A DNA stretch of 38,168 nt from a virus. This document shows positions 1 to 5,591 of the stretch, one piece after another. Positions within the stretch are counted from its first letter, which is position 1; each line of letters opens with the position of its first letter. A program made the translations under genes and the position numbers. Below the pieces are notes generated by a model. It had not been told where the DNA came from. It saw only the letters and a list, made by a program, of their open reading frames with translations, and searched no databases. The stretch spans positions 1 to 38,168 of the IMG/VR virus record IMGVR_UViG_3300025154_000039, one strand, 5' to 3'.

Positions 1-240
1 CGACGATTGGCGGGGACTGCGACCTGCGCGGATACTCGCACGCGCTGCCGGCCGGGCTGACGACGATTGGCGGGTACTGCGACCTGCGCGGATACTCGCA
101 CGCGCTGCCGGCCGGGCTGACGACGATTGGCGGGGACTGCGACCTGCGCGGATACTCGCACGCGCTGCCGGCCGGGCTGACGACGATTGGCGGGTACTGC
201 TACCTGCGCGGATACTCGCACGCGCTGCCGGCCGGGCTGA
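1..240 (+). repeat. Four tandem copies of a 60-bp in-frame repeat
   Basis: Four head-to-tail 60-bp units differ only by G-to-T changes at 75, 195 and 201, each turning an Asp codon into a Tyr codon. Near identity at synonymous sites indicates very recent expansion by slippage or unequal recombination. The same unit fills the right end of the window. Confidence 0.95.
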
Positions 241-263
241 CAGCAAATGGAATCATCAGATAG
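1..263 (+). CDS. C-terminal part of a 60-bp tandem-repeat protein (continues from the right end)
   Basis: The reading frame entering at position 1 runs through four 20-residue repeats (core L-P-A-G-L-T-T-I-G-G), adds seven more residues and stops at TAG 261-263. The gene starting at 37734 reads into the same repeat in the same frame, so on a circular molecule the two pieces are one gene. The repeats look like a short leucine-rich, solenoid-type repeat, a shape usually used for binding. Asp and Tyr alternate at two positions of the unit (GAC/TAC). The real number of repeats is unknown because an assembler can collapse such a repeat. The binding partner is unknown. Confidence 0.7.
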   Translation, partial: TIGGDCDLRGYSHALPAGLTTIGGYCDLRGYSHALPAGLTTIGGDCDLRGYSHALPAGLTTIGGYCYLRGYSHALPAGLTANGIIR

Positions 264-278
264 CGGAGGCGGGAATGT

Positions 279-506
279 ATGAACCTGATGAAAATGCGAG
301 TGGAAGACCGGCTGGACCGCGATTTCATGGCGCAGACGATGTTCGGGTATCAGCAGATGCAGCATGACAAGCTGAAGAACAAGGCGGAGGAGTTGCGGTA
401 CATCATTGAGCAGAACATCCCGGAGGGCAAGGCGCGCGATCTGGCGCTGGCGAATCTTGAACAGGCGATCCACTGGGCGGAAGTAGGGATGGGTCACATT
501 AATTGA
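279..506 (+). CDS. acb2: Acb2/Tad1-like anti-CBASS cyclic-nucleotide sponge
   Basis: A 75-residue protein with a GGAGG ribosome site at 265-269. Its second half (about residues 33-71) follows the pattern I recall for the Acb2/Tad1 hairpin family (DUF7681-type): K-A-x-x-L with an I-I pair, a Pro-containing turn, then A-x-x-x-L-E-x-A-x-x-W-A-x-x-G. Known family members are small helical hairpin proteins that oligomerise and sequester the cyclic di- or trinucleotides made by CBASS (and for Tad1, Thoeris) immune enzymes, so that the effector is not activated. Its place at the head of the early operon suits a protein needed at once on infection. The family call rests on recalled sequence pattern, not on a search, and the bound nucleotide cannot be told. 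Confidence 0.75.
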   Translation: MNLMKMRVEDRLDRDFMAQTMFGYQQMQHDKLKNKAEELRYIIEQNIPEGKARDLALANLEQAIHWAEVGMGHIN

Positions 507-581
507 TGCGGGGTAGCTCAGTGGCAGAGCACGGCACTCATAATGCCGGGGTCGGCGGTTCGAATCCGTCCCCCGCTACCA
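507..581 (+). tRNA. tRNA with CAT anticodon (elongator Met or Ile2 type)
   Basis: A full cloverleaf with encoded CCA begins directly after the stop codon of the preceding gene. Acceptor 507-513/571-577, D-stem 516-519/527-530, anticodon stem 532-536/544-548 (5 bp), loop 537-543 with anticodon C-A-T at 539-541, T-stem 554-558/566-570 with loop TTCGAAT, discriminator A578, CCA 579-581. Base 1 (T507) faces T577, so the top acceptor pair is mismatched. The anticodon stem lacks the three G:C pairs of initiator tRNA and the D-stem has C11:G24, both elongator-like. Met versus lysidine-modified Ile2 cannot be decided by eye. Confidence 0.9.
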
Positions 582-651
582 AACGAGCGTAGTAATGGTC
601 TAGCCTTGAAGTGGCGGAGGCGGTGACGTTGTCCCGTTTTCGCAGTAGCAC

Positions 652-686
652 CCGGGCCGAGCCGGTGGCGAGGCCCGGACATTTTG
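652..686 (+). terminator. Hairpin downstream of the tRNA, possible terminator
   Basis: CCGGGCC (652-658) pairs with GGCCCGG (672-678) across a 13-base loop and is followed by ATTTTGA with four Ts at 681-684. The T tract is short, so termination is only possible; the hairpin could also be a 3' processing or stability element for the tRNA transcript. Confidence 0.35.
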
Positions 687-750
687 AGATTAAAGCGCTG
701 CGGCGTTGAAGGAAACGCACCTGCGAACTGACGGTCGCCAGTCATTCTGG

Positions 751-827
751 TGGCGCGGATCGGCACCGTGAAATGCCGCGTAGGCTACCCGACGGGGGAA
801 AGCCGGTATCAAGCCCGGCCAGCGCCA
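751..827 (+). ncRNA. Unidentified structured element with tRNA-like folding
   Basis: The stretch 590-870 has no convincing gene. Inside it TGGCGC (751-756) pairs with GCGCCA (822-827) and encloses a 5-bp hairpin CGGCA/TGCCG (761-765/774-778), an imperfect middle hairpin (779-794) and a 5-bp hairpin GCCGG/CCGGC (802-806/815-819), followed by TTTT. The outline recalls a cloverleaf, but the T-loop has eight bases and lacks TTCRA, the D-loop lacks the GG pair and there is no proper anticodon arm. It may be a decayed tRNA, a small RNA or chance pairing in GC-rich DNA. Confidence 0.25.
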
Positions 828-873
828 TTTTATCAGCTTCGTTGAGGCTGGAAAAACGAAATTGGAGGGGAAT

Positions 874-1230
874 ATGGATCCGAATAACACAGTCAGTCTT
901 GCAACACTTGGCGGCGGATCAGCAATCGAGCGGTTTGACGATGAGTTGAGGCGCGTGCTGAGCAACATCATTGACCCGAACACGACCGATGGTGCGCGCG
1001 AAGTGACGTTGAAGGTGAAGATCAAGCCGAACGAGGACCGCGACCGCTGCGATGTCGATGTGACGTGCAGCTCACGGATCTGCCCGGCGAAGTCGTTCAG
1101 CACGATGATGTTTGTCGGGAGCACACCGTCCGGCGCGGTGGCCACGGAGCACAACCCGAAACAACTGCAGATGGACCTGGACGCGGCGCGCAGCCCGAAA
1201 ATCGTCCCGATGCAATCGAAGGAGGCGTAG
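874..1230 (+). CDS. Conserved small phage protein ('replication terminator'-type annotation)
   Basis: 118 residues. ATG 874 is chosen because GGAGGGG at 864-870 sits just ahead of it; an in-frame TTG at 862 lies inside that ribosome site. Acidic N-terminal half, then a beta-rich part with K-I-K-P-N-E-D-R-D (about residues 47-55). This matches a small phage family that I remember being annotated as replication terminator protein, usually beside the kind of gene that follows here. That name is historical and no function is proven. Likely part of the early DNA-metabolism block; the gap to the next gene is three bases. Confidence 0.6.
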   Translation: MDPNNTVSLATLGGGSAIERFDDELRRVLSNIIDPNTTDGAREVTLKVKIKPNEDRDRCDVDVTCSSRICPAKSFSTMMFVGSTPSGAVATEHNPKQLQMDLDAARSPKIVPMQSKEA

Positions 1231-1233
1231 GCC

Positions 1234-1956
1234 ATGATCGACAGGTCATTTATCGAGAAAATCGTTGACCTCGCAACGCCGGTACTTGTCACGGTTTCCG
1301 GGCGCGAGTATTCGACACAGCAGATCCACCCGGTGAAAGACCCGGTGATGCCAGGGTTCAAAGTCTCGACGTTGTCCAGCATCGTTGATTATATCGTGGA
1401 CAATTTCGATGAGGCGAACAAGTTGGTCATCCACGTCGAAAGCGAGGCGAGCGTGAAGCTGTTTTCGCCGATCTTCGGCAAGTACCGCCAGCGTGACGAA
1501 ATGCTGCAGGCGCAGCCATCGGTCAAACCGTTCCAGTTTGGCACGAGGATGTCGATCGAAAGCTTCATTATCTCAATGCAGGCGCTGTTCATCGCCGACG
1601 AAACCACTGCGCAGATCCTCAAAATCGTCGGCAATATCACTGATAATGCGACGCGCAATCATTCCGACGACGGCGTTACTCAGTCGGTGACTGCAAAGTC
1701 CGGCATCGTCAGGGTCGAAAATACCCCGCTGCCGAACCCGGTGATGTTGCGGCCGTATCGCACCTTCATCGAGATCGAACAGCCGGCGTCCCGGTTCGTG
1801 TTCCGCATGAGCACGGGGCACAATGGGCCGGAGTGCATGCTGGTCGAGGCCGACGGCGGCGCGTGGAAGATGGCGGCGATCGACAGTATCAGCAGTTATT
1901 TCAAGGAACACCTGCAGGACCTGATTGCTGCCGAAAAAGTACACATTCTGGCGTAA
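1234..1956 (+). CDS. Conserved phage protein of unknown function, about 240 residues
   Basis: ATG 1234 follows GGAGG at 1221-1225, which lies in the end of the preceding gene, so the two are probably coupled. The protein has no membrane segment or signal. Segments such as L-S-S-I-V-D-Y-I (about residues 46-53), D-D-G-V-T-Q-S-V (about 143-150) and L-R-P-Y-R-T-F-I-E-I (about 171-180) resemble a family I recall in many siphophage and podophage early regions next to the gene before it. Its job is not established, but the pairing suggests a shared role in replication or recombination. Confidence 0.6.
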   Translation: MIDRSFIEKIVDLATPVLVTVSGREYSTQQIHPVKDPVMPGFKVSTLSSIVDYIVDNFDEANKLVIHVESEASVKLFSPIFGKYRQRDEMLQAQPSVKPFQFGTRMSIESFIISMQALFIADETTAQILKIVGNITDNATRNHSDDGVTQSVTAKSGIVRVENTPLPNPVMLRPYRTFIEIEQPASRFVFRMSTGHNGPECMLVEADGGAWKMAAIDSISSYFKEHLQDLIAAEKVHILA

Positions 1957-1968
1957 CGGATCCAGTTT

Positions 1969-1996
1969 CGCTTCCACCTCTGACGGGGTGGAGGCG
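1969..1996 (+). other. Hairpin after the 1234-1956 gene
   Basis: CGCTTCCACCTC (1969-1980) pairs with the segment 1985-1996 through 12 base pairs with G-T wobbles and a 4-base loop. No T run follows, so it is more likely an mRNA stability or processing structure between early genes than an intrinsic terminator. Confidence 0.4.
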
Positions 1997-2019
1997 GAAC
2001 ATTACCTTGGGAGGGGACA

Positions 2020-2247
2020 GTGAACGGTAAATCTTTGCAAAACGTCTCGCCGCAAACAATCAGTGCGTATCAGGACAGCCGGTTCAGTTTCATCACGATG
2101 ACCTCACGCCAATTCGACCTTGAAATTGACGCCCAGCGCCGCGATGCGGTCAGCCGCGTGTGGTTGAAGGTCGCGGCGTTTGGCCTGGTATTTGGCGCGC
2201 TGTACGGCGCGATTACGGTCATTTTGCTGCAGCGGGCGGCGATATAA
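2020..2247 (+). CDS. Small protein with one C-terminal membrane segment
   Basis: 75 residues starting at GTG 2020, preceded by GGGAGGGG (2009-2016). The N-terminal two thirds are soluble and charged (residues 30-47 include R-Q-F-D-L-E-I-D-A-Q-R-R-D). Residues about 51-70 form one hydrophobic helix (A-A-F-G-L-V-F-G-A-L-Y-G-A). A tail-anchored layout with the body in the cytoplasm is inferred. No family recognised. The stop abuts the next gene's start. Confidence 0.6.
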   Translation: MNGKSLQNVSPQTISAYQDSRFSFITMTSRQFDLEIDAQRRDAVSRVWLKVAAFGLVFGALYGAITVILLQRAAI

Positions 2248-2580
2248 ATGAGCCTTGGCCCGCGGATCTTCTGGCGTGAGCGTTTCCAGCGCTTCCACGC
2301 CGATAATCCGCAGGTATTTGACCGGCTGTACCAGTTTGCCAAGGAGGCCAAGAATCGCGGCCTGGAGCGCATTGGAATGCGCCTGCTGATCGAGCGCGCG
2401 CGGTGGGACATGATGATGGAAACTGCCAGCTGTGACGGGTTCAAGATCAACAACAATTACGCGCCGTTCTACGCCCGGATGCTGATGGAGCGCTGTCCGT
2501 CGCTCCGGGGGCTGTTCGAGACGCGCAAGATGACCGGTGAGCAGTTGGCTTTGCCCATCGATGGGAGAAAGGTGGCGTAG
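2248..2580 (+). CDS. Conserved phage early protein of unknown function
   Basis: 110 residues starting directly after the preceding stop. The sequence has F-x-x-D-N-P-x-V-x-D near residues 16-25, R-W at 53-54, D-G-F-K-I-N-N-N-Y-A at about 64-73 and Y-A-R-M-L-M-E-R at about 76-83. I recall this pattern from a family of roughly 90-110 residues common in temperate phage replication regions, of unproven function. It stands just before the replication initiator gene. Confidence 0.6.
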   Translation: MSLGPRIFWRERFQRFHADNPQVFDRLYQFAKEAKNRGLERIGMRLLIERARWDMMMETASCDGFKINNNYAPFYARMLMERCPSLRGLFETRKMTGEQLALPIDGRKVA

Positions 2581-2581
2581 T

Positions 2582-3430
2582 ATGGAATGGGTAAATCTGC
2601 ACATCAGCACGCAGCTCCGGCATCCATCATTTGTCGGCAGCAGCCCGGCAGAGCGCGGCACGTGGCTATCTGTCCTCGCCTATGCGTGCTCAATAGAATG
2701 CGGAGGACGTCTCGAAGGTGCGGCAACATGGCGTGACCGGCAGTGGCAACAGGCTGCTGGCGTCACACTGCGCGAGGTCAAGTCAGCGTATAAGCTGCTG
2801 GCAATCGACGGTGAGGACATCATCATAAACGGTTATCCAGACGAACGCGAACGCGAGATACAGCAGAAGAGGAATGCAGGGTCAGCCAAAACAGACAGAA
2901 AGGCCATGGCAGCACGGATGAATGGCGTGAAGGGTGGCAGGAAAAAACCCAACGAGAACCCAACGGAAGAACCCAACGAAACCGAACAGAAAAACCCAAC
3001 GGATAACCCAACACCGAACCCAACGGAACCCATAGAAGGGGAAGGGGAAGGAGAAGGGGAATTGGAAGGGGAAGGGGAAGTTGCGCGCGTGCGAGAAATT
3101 ATCCCAACGCCATGTGTCGGGGATACTGAAGTTGTGGCAGCCATATTGCTTGATCCGATGTTCCACAAGATATTTTTCGCGTATCCGGCTGGCCGGCGCG
3201 GGACTGCCCCGCGCGCCATCGCGCAGATATTTGCCGGGCTTGACCCGCCGCCGGTGCTGGCGGATGTACTGGCGGCATTGCAGCAATATTCAAACAGCGA
3301 CGAGTGGCAACGCGAAAAAGGGCGTTTCGTACCGCGAATGGCGCGGTGGATTGAATCGAGGGCATGGGAAGGAGCAGCACAATGCAAGCCGCGACGGGAA
3401 TGGAAAACGAAGACGACCGCAGCACGGTAA
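2582..3430 (+). CDS. Replication initiator (phage O/DnaD-like) with iterons in its gene
   Basis: 282 residues. ATG 2582 is used because AGGTGG at 2570-2575 precedes it; the open frame begins further upstream. The N-terminal 90 residues look like the winged-helix front part of phage replisome organiser proteins. They are followed by a basic K-R-x-A stretch, a low-complexity linker rich in N-P-T-E (about residues 120-150), a Glu-Gly repeat (about 151-166) and a C-terminal alpha-helical domain. The linker is encoded by direct DNA repeats, the lambda O arrangement in which the origin lies within the initiator gene. It overlaps the helicase-loader gene, a second sign of a lambda-like replication pair. 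The initiator family is inferred from position and organisation. Confidence 0.65.
   Translation: MEWVNLHISTQLRHPSFVGSSPAERGTWLSVLAYACSIECGGRLEGAATWRDRQWQQAAGVTLREVKSAYKLLAIDGEDIIINGYPDEREREIQQKRNAGSAKTDRKAMAARMNGVKGGRKKPNENPTEEPNETEQKNPTDNPTPNPTEPIEGEGEGEGELEGEGEVARVREIIPTPCVGDTEVVAAILLDPMFHKIFFAYPAGRRGTAPRAIAQIFAGLDPPPVLADVLAALQQYSNSDEWQREKGRFVPRMARWIESRAWEGAAQCKPRREWKTKTTAAR
2946..3080 (+). repeat. Candidate replication origin: AACCCAAC iterons plus homopurine tract
   Basis: Six exact AACCCAAC copies start at 2946, 2957, 2970, 2993, 3005 and 3017, and a degenerate AACCGAAC lies at 2980. Spacing is 10-13 bases, about one helical turn. An almost unbroken purine run of GGGGAA units follows (3034-3061 and 3064-3080). 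Iterons inside the initiator gene followed by an easily distorted tract match the design of a lambda-type origin. The coding constraint (N-P-T and E-G repeats) could also explain part of the pattern. Confidence 0.55.
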
Positions 3431-4092
3431 TCTGCGATTGCGGGGCCGAGTACCAGACGCGGGTTATCGCCCTGGGGGAGCGCGACGTCCGCCAGCAGCC
3501 GCTGTGCGAGGAGTGCACCGGTAAGCTGCAACCGGCGGCAGGAGAAACGCGGCAGACGGTGCTGCAGCTCGACAGCAAGTGGCGGAACCTGTGCCCGGCG
3601 CGATACCAGCTCGCCGAGGTGGCAAAGCTGCCATGCGGACGAAAGGTTGCCAGCGTGATCGAGGAGTGGCGCCCGAACGCCATGGGACACGGACTGCTGC
3701 TGGTCGGCCCGACCCGCAGCGGGAAGACCATGGCGGCGTGGAACGGGCTGCGGCACATCATGCGCAGCGGGGTGTCAGATGTCGCGGCGATCAATGACGC
3801 GACAATCGGCGTGCGCTACGGTGACGCGCTTGGCCGAGGCGAGGGTATGGACTACATCGACCGGCTGGTGCTTCCGGCGCTGCTGTTTTGGGATGATTTT
3901 GGGAAGGCGAAGCCGAGCGATCGTTACTCCGAGCTGGCGTATGCGGTGATCGAGACGCGCATGGCGGCGCTTCGCCCGATGATCATCACCACGCAGCTGG
4001 ACCCGGACGCTATTGTGGCGAAGCTGGGAGAGTACAACGGAAGCGCGATTGTCGAGCGCCTCCAGGAATGCTGCCAAACGGTACCGGTATGA
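3382..4092 (+). CDS. DnaC/IstB-like AAA+ helicase loader with N-terminal zinc site
   Basis: 236 residues from ATG 3382, chosen for the GAAGGAG ahead of it; ATG 3364 is in frame but poorly placed. Four cysteines (C18, C20, C42, C45) form a zinc-binding head like that of phage DnaC proteins. Walker A is G-P-T-R-S-G-K-T (109-116) and Walker B is L-L-F-W-D-D (167-172). The C-terminal part carries a sensor-1-like I-I-T-T-Q-L segment. Such proteins load the host replicative helicase onto origin DNA opened by the initiator encoded just upstream, whose 3' end this gene overlaps by 49 bases. The IstB/DnaC family is clear; the loader role follows from the neighbour. Confidence 0.8.
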   Translation: MQAATGMENEDDRSTVICDCGAEYQTRVIALGERDVRQQPLCEECTGKLQPAAGETRQTVLQLDSKWRNLCPARYQLAEVAKLPCGRKVASVIEEWRPNAMGHGLLLVGPTRSGKTMAAWNGLRHIMRSGVSDVAAINDATIGVRYGDALGRGEGMDYIDRLVLPALLFWDDFGKAKPSDRYSELAYAVIETRMAALRPMIITTQLDPDAIVAKLGEYNGSAIVERLQECCQTVPV

Positions 4093-4370
4093 CAAAGGTA
4101 GCCTACCTCAATTGGTCCAAAGACCGAAACATCCCGGGAGAGGACACCGTGGCGGCTGCGCTGGAGGAGGCGGGCGGGCACATGCAAAAAGAGCATGTCC
4201 GAAAGTGTGTGGTTATATCATTGGACGATTTCGATGGTAATTACAATACGCGATTTTTCAATGCAGGGATGACGATGAGTGAGCTTATTGCTCTGCTGGA
4301 ATATCTGAAAATGCAGTGCCTGTGCAACATGCTTGGTTTGGATTATGGGCAGGAAATACCAAAAAAGTGA
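4089..4370 (+). CDS. Unknown early protein, 93 residues
   Basis: ATG 4089 overlaps the stop of the helicase-loader gene (ATGA), so translation is probably coupled. Soluble; contains K-D-R-N-I-P-G-E-D-T-V-A-A-A-L-E-E-A-G near the N-terminus, a charged middle and a hydrophobic helix-prone C-terminal half with two cysteines (C-L-C). No family recognised. Confidence 0.55.
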   Translation: MTKVAYLNWSKDRNIPGEDTVAAALEEAGGHMQKEHVRKCVVISLDDFDGNYNTRFFNAGMTMSELIALLEYLKMQCLCNMLGLDYGQEIPKK

Positions 4371-4380
4371 GGACGGAATA

Positions 4381-4575
4381 ATGTCGGTTATTGAAGTGAA
4401 GGATGAACACGGGAAAATGCATCGCGTGGCGGAGGAGGCGGTGCAGAGCTATTGCATTGGCTGCGCCAGCGACAGCAAGGAAAAGCGCTGCACCCATGGT
4501 CTGGCCCGGCACATCGGCCGGCCGTGGATCGGCAAGGCGTGCGAGTTCAAGACGACCTGCGGAAGGGGAAAGTGA
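4381..4575 (+). CDS. Small cysteine-rich protein, possible zinc binder
   Basis: 64 residues from ATG 4381 with GAGGA upstream. Cysteines occur in C-I-G-C, then K-R-C-T-H-G and near the C-terminus (C-E-F and T-C-G), with a G-L-A-R-H-I-G-R-P-W segment between them. The spacing suggests a small zinc-stabilised fold. The stop overlaps the next start (GTGA), placing it in a run of tiny coupled early genes. No function known. Confidence 0.5.
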   Translation: MSVIEVKDEHGKMHRVAEEAVQSYCIGCASDSKEKRCTHGLARHIGRPWIGKACEFKTTCGRGK

Positions 4576-4724
4576 TCTGCCCATTCCAGCCGGGTGATTG
4601 CAGCGAAGAGTGCGCGTTGTGGATGGACTACCAATGCGCGGTGAAAGCAATTGCCGTGGCGATGCAGTGCAGTGTCGGCGCGTTACGTGACGGGCTGCCG
4701 TTGAAGCCGTTGGTGCCGAGCTAA
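4572..4724 (+). CDS. Tiny cysteine-rich protein, 50 residues
   Basis: GTG 4572 overlaps the previous stop and GGAAGGGG (4561-4568) precedes it. The N-terminus C-P-F-Q-P-G-D-C-S-E-E-C-A-L-W followed by a further cysteine matches a short pattern seen in many small phage early proteins with four metal-binding cysteines. Length and layout agree with that group, whose role is unknown. Confidence 0.5.
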   Translation: MICPFQPGDCSEECALWMDYQCAVKAIAVAMQCSVGALRDGLPLKPLVPS

Positions 4725-4729
4725 AACTG

Positions 4730-4960
4730 ATGAAGGTGAAAGTGATTTGCAAGGAGTTCAAAGACATCACGATCGACGATCTGATCAGCGTCTTTAACGC
4801 AGTGTTAAACGAGCCGATGCGTAGTGACATCGTGCGGTATTCGCAGAGCGAGGCAATGTGGTTGTCAGAACGCCTTCCGCAATTTGTCGAGGCGTTCCCT
4901 GACGGTCTAGTGATATATGGTAAGAATGCGACGATTTTTGATTATTACACGCTAACGTGA
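4730..4960 (+). CDS. Unknown early protein, 76 residues
   Basis: ATG 4730 starts five bases after the previous stop; no good ribosome site is visible, so expression probably depends on coupling. Mixed alpha/beta character, acidic middle (D-I-T-I-D-D-L-I) and a C-terminal aromatic segment (D-Y-Y-T). No family recognised. Confidence 0.45.
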   Translation: MKVKVICKEFKDITIDDLISVFNAVLNEPMRSDIVRYSQSEAMWLSERLPQFVEAFPDGLVIYGKNATIFDYYTLT

Positions 4961-4991
4961 ATGCAATAGGCAATACCCTGGGAGGGGAAAG

Positions 4992-5255
4992 ATGGCAGGA
5001 GAAGATGAGGTGAAGTGGATGACGCCGCGGCAGATCATGGTAAGTGTCCGCGCGCGGGGTTTGGTGTGGAGCTACAAGTTCGTGCTGAAGCAGATCAATA
5101 AAGGGTTCCTTCCGGCCCGGCGGCCGAGCCGCAATATGATCATGGTGAAGCGGTCTGACTTCGAAGAGTTTTACAGCAGCCTTCATGATGGCAATAACGG
5201 AGGAGGAGAGAACAATGGAATCAACAGCGGTACAGCCAGCGCAGCAGGTGCTTAA
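4992..5255 (+). CDS. Excisionase-like winged-helix DNA-binding protein
   Basis: 87 residues with a GGGAGGGG ribosome site just ahead. Residues about 10-65 follow the HTH_17/excisionase layout: an M-T-P-R-Q-I-M opening helix, a V-L-K-Q-I-N-K-G recognition segment, L-P-A-R-R-P-S-R-N wing and a V-K-R-S-D-F-E-E-F end helix. The tail is Gly/Asn-rich. Excisionases of this shape bend attachment-site DNA and bias the integrase toward excision. Two small genes separate it from the integrase, and repeat arrays next to attP could be its target. A transcription-regulator role is the alternative. Confidence 0.55.
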   Translation: MAGEDEVKWMTPRQIMVSVRARGLVWSYKFVLKQINKGFLPARRPSRNMIMVKRSDFEEFYSSLHDGNNGGGENNGINSGTASAAGA

Positions 5256-5466
5256 CACATTCGCCTATGCTACATTTTCGCTGCGGGAGCAGTGTAAGCG
5301 CTTCAGCGTGAGCTATAGCACCATCAGTAAGCTGCTGGCGGCAAATCGCAGCCTGAACAAATACAGCTACAATCCGGGGCGGGGCAAGAAGAATGTTTTT
5401 CGGCGCTACACTGATGACCAGTTTCGCGATCTGCTGAAGGCCATCAACCGCAGGTGCGCGGCGTGA
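5215..5466 (+). CDS. Small putative helix-turn-helix protein
   Basis: 83 residues from ATG 5215, with a strong GGAGGAGGA (5199-5207) inside the preceding gene, which it overlaps by 41 bases. Residues about 28-45 (L-R-E-Q-C-K-R-F-S-V-S-Y-S-T-I-S-K-L) read like a helix-turn-helix, followed by a basic loop and T-D-D-Q-F-R-D-L-L. It may be a partner or paralogue of the excisionase-like protein. The DNA target is unknown. Confidence 0.5.
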   Translation: MESTAVQPAQQVLNTFAYATFSLREQCKRFSVSYSTISKLLAANRSLNKYSYNPGRGKKNVFRRYTDDQFRDLLKAINRRCAA

Positions 5467-5591
5467 ATGTGTTGACGGCCATATTCATACTAGCATACTA
5501 CGTGTTGTTCGCCACACTGGCTGTGTTCTGCCCATTGATGTTGTTTATGGGGCTCACTATAACAGTGATAGGATTTATATGCCATCCGTGA
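5463..5591 (+). CDS. Putative 42-residue membrane protein
   Basis: GTG 5463 overlaps the previous stop (GTGA) and the frame ends at 5591, 13 bases into the integrase gene. Almost the whole product is hydrophobic (A-I-F-I-L-A-Y-Y-V-L-F-A-T-L then M-L-F-M-G-L-T-I-T-V-I-G), enough for one or two membrane helices. Stop/start overlaps on both sides and the lack of any other gene in this gap support it. It could instead be a leader that couples integrase translation. Confidence 0.4.
   Translation: MNVLTAIFILAYYVLFATLAVFCPLMLFMGLTITVIGFICHP

Noticed and set aside
1-240. CRISPR array
   Set aside because: The 60-bp units are contiguous with no spacers and are in frame within a protein gene.
1-240. 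Diversity-generating retroelement variable region
   Set aside because: The changes are G to T rather than adenine-directed, and no reverse transcriptase or template repeat is present.
507-581. Initiator tRNA
   Set aside because: Despite the 1-72 mismatch it lacks the three G:C pairs in the anticodon stem and the purine 11:pyrimidine 24 pair.
690-1382. Long minus-strand frame of 230 codons
   Set aside because: It lies opposite the well-started 874-1230 gene, has no ribosome site and a biased shadow composition.
2833-3756. Minus-strand frame of 307 codons across the initiator and loader genes
   Set aside because: Its repeats mirror the iteron and purine tract on the other strand; no start signal and no family pattern.
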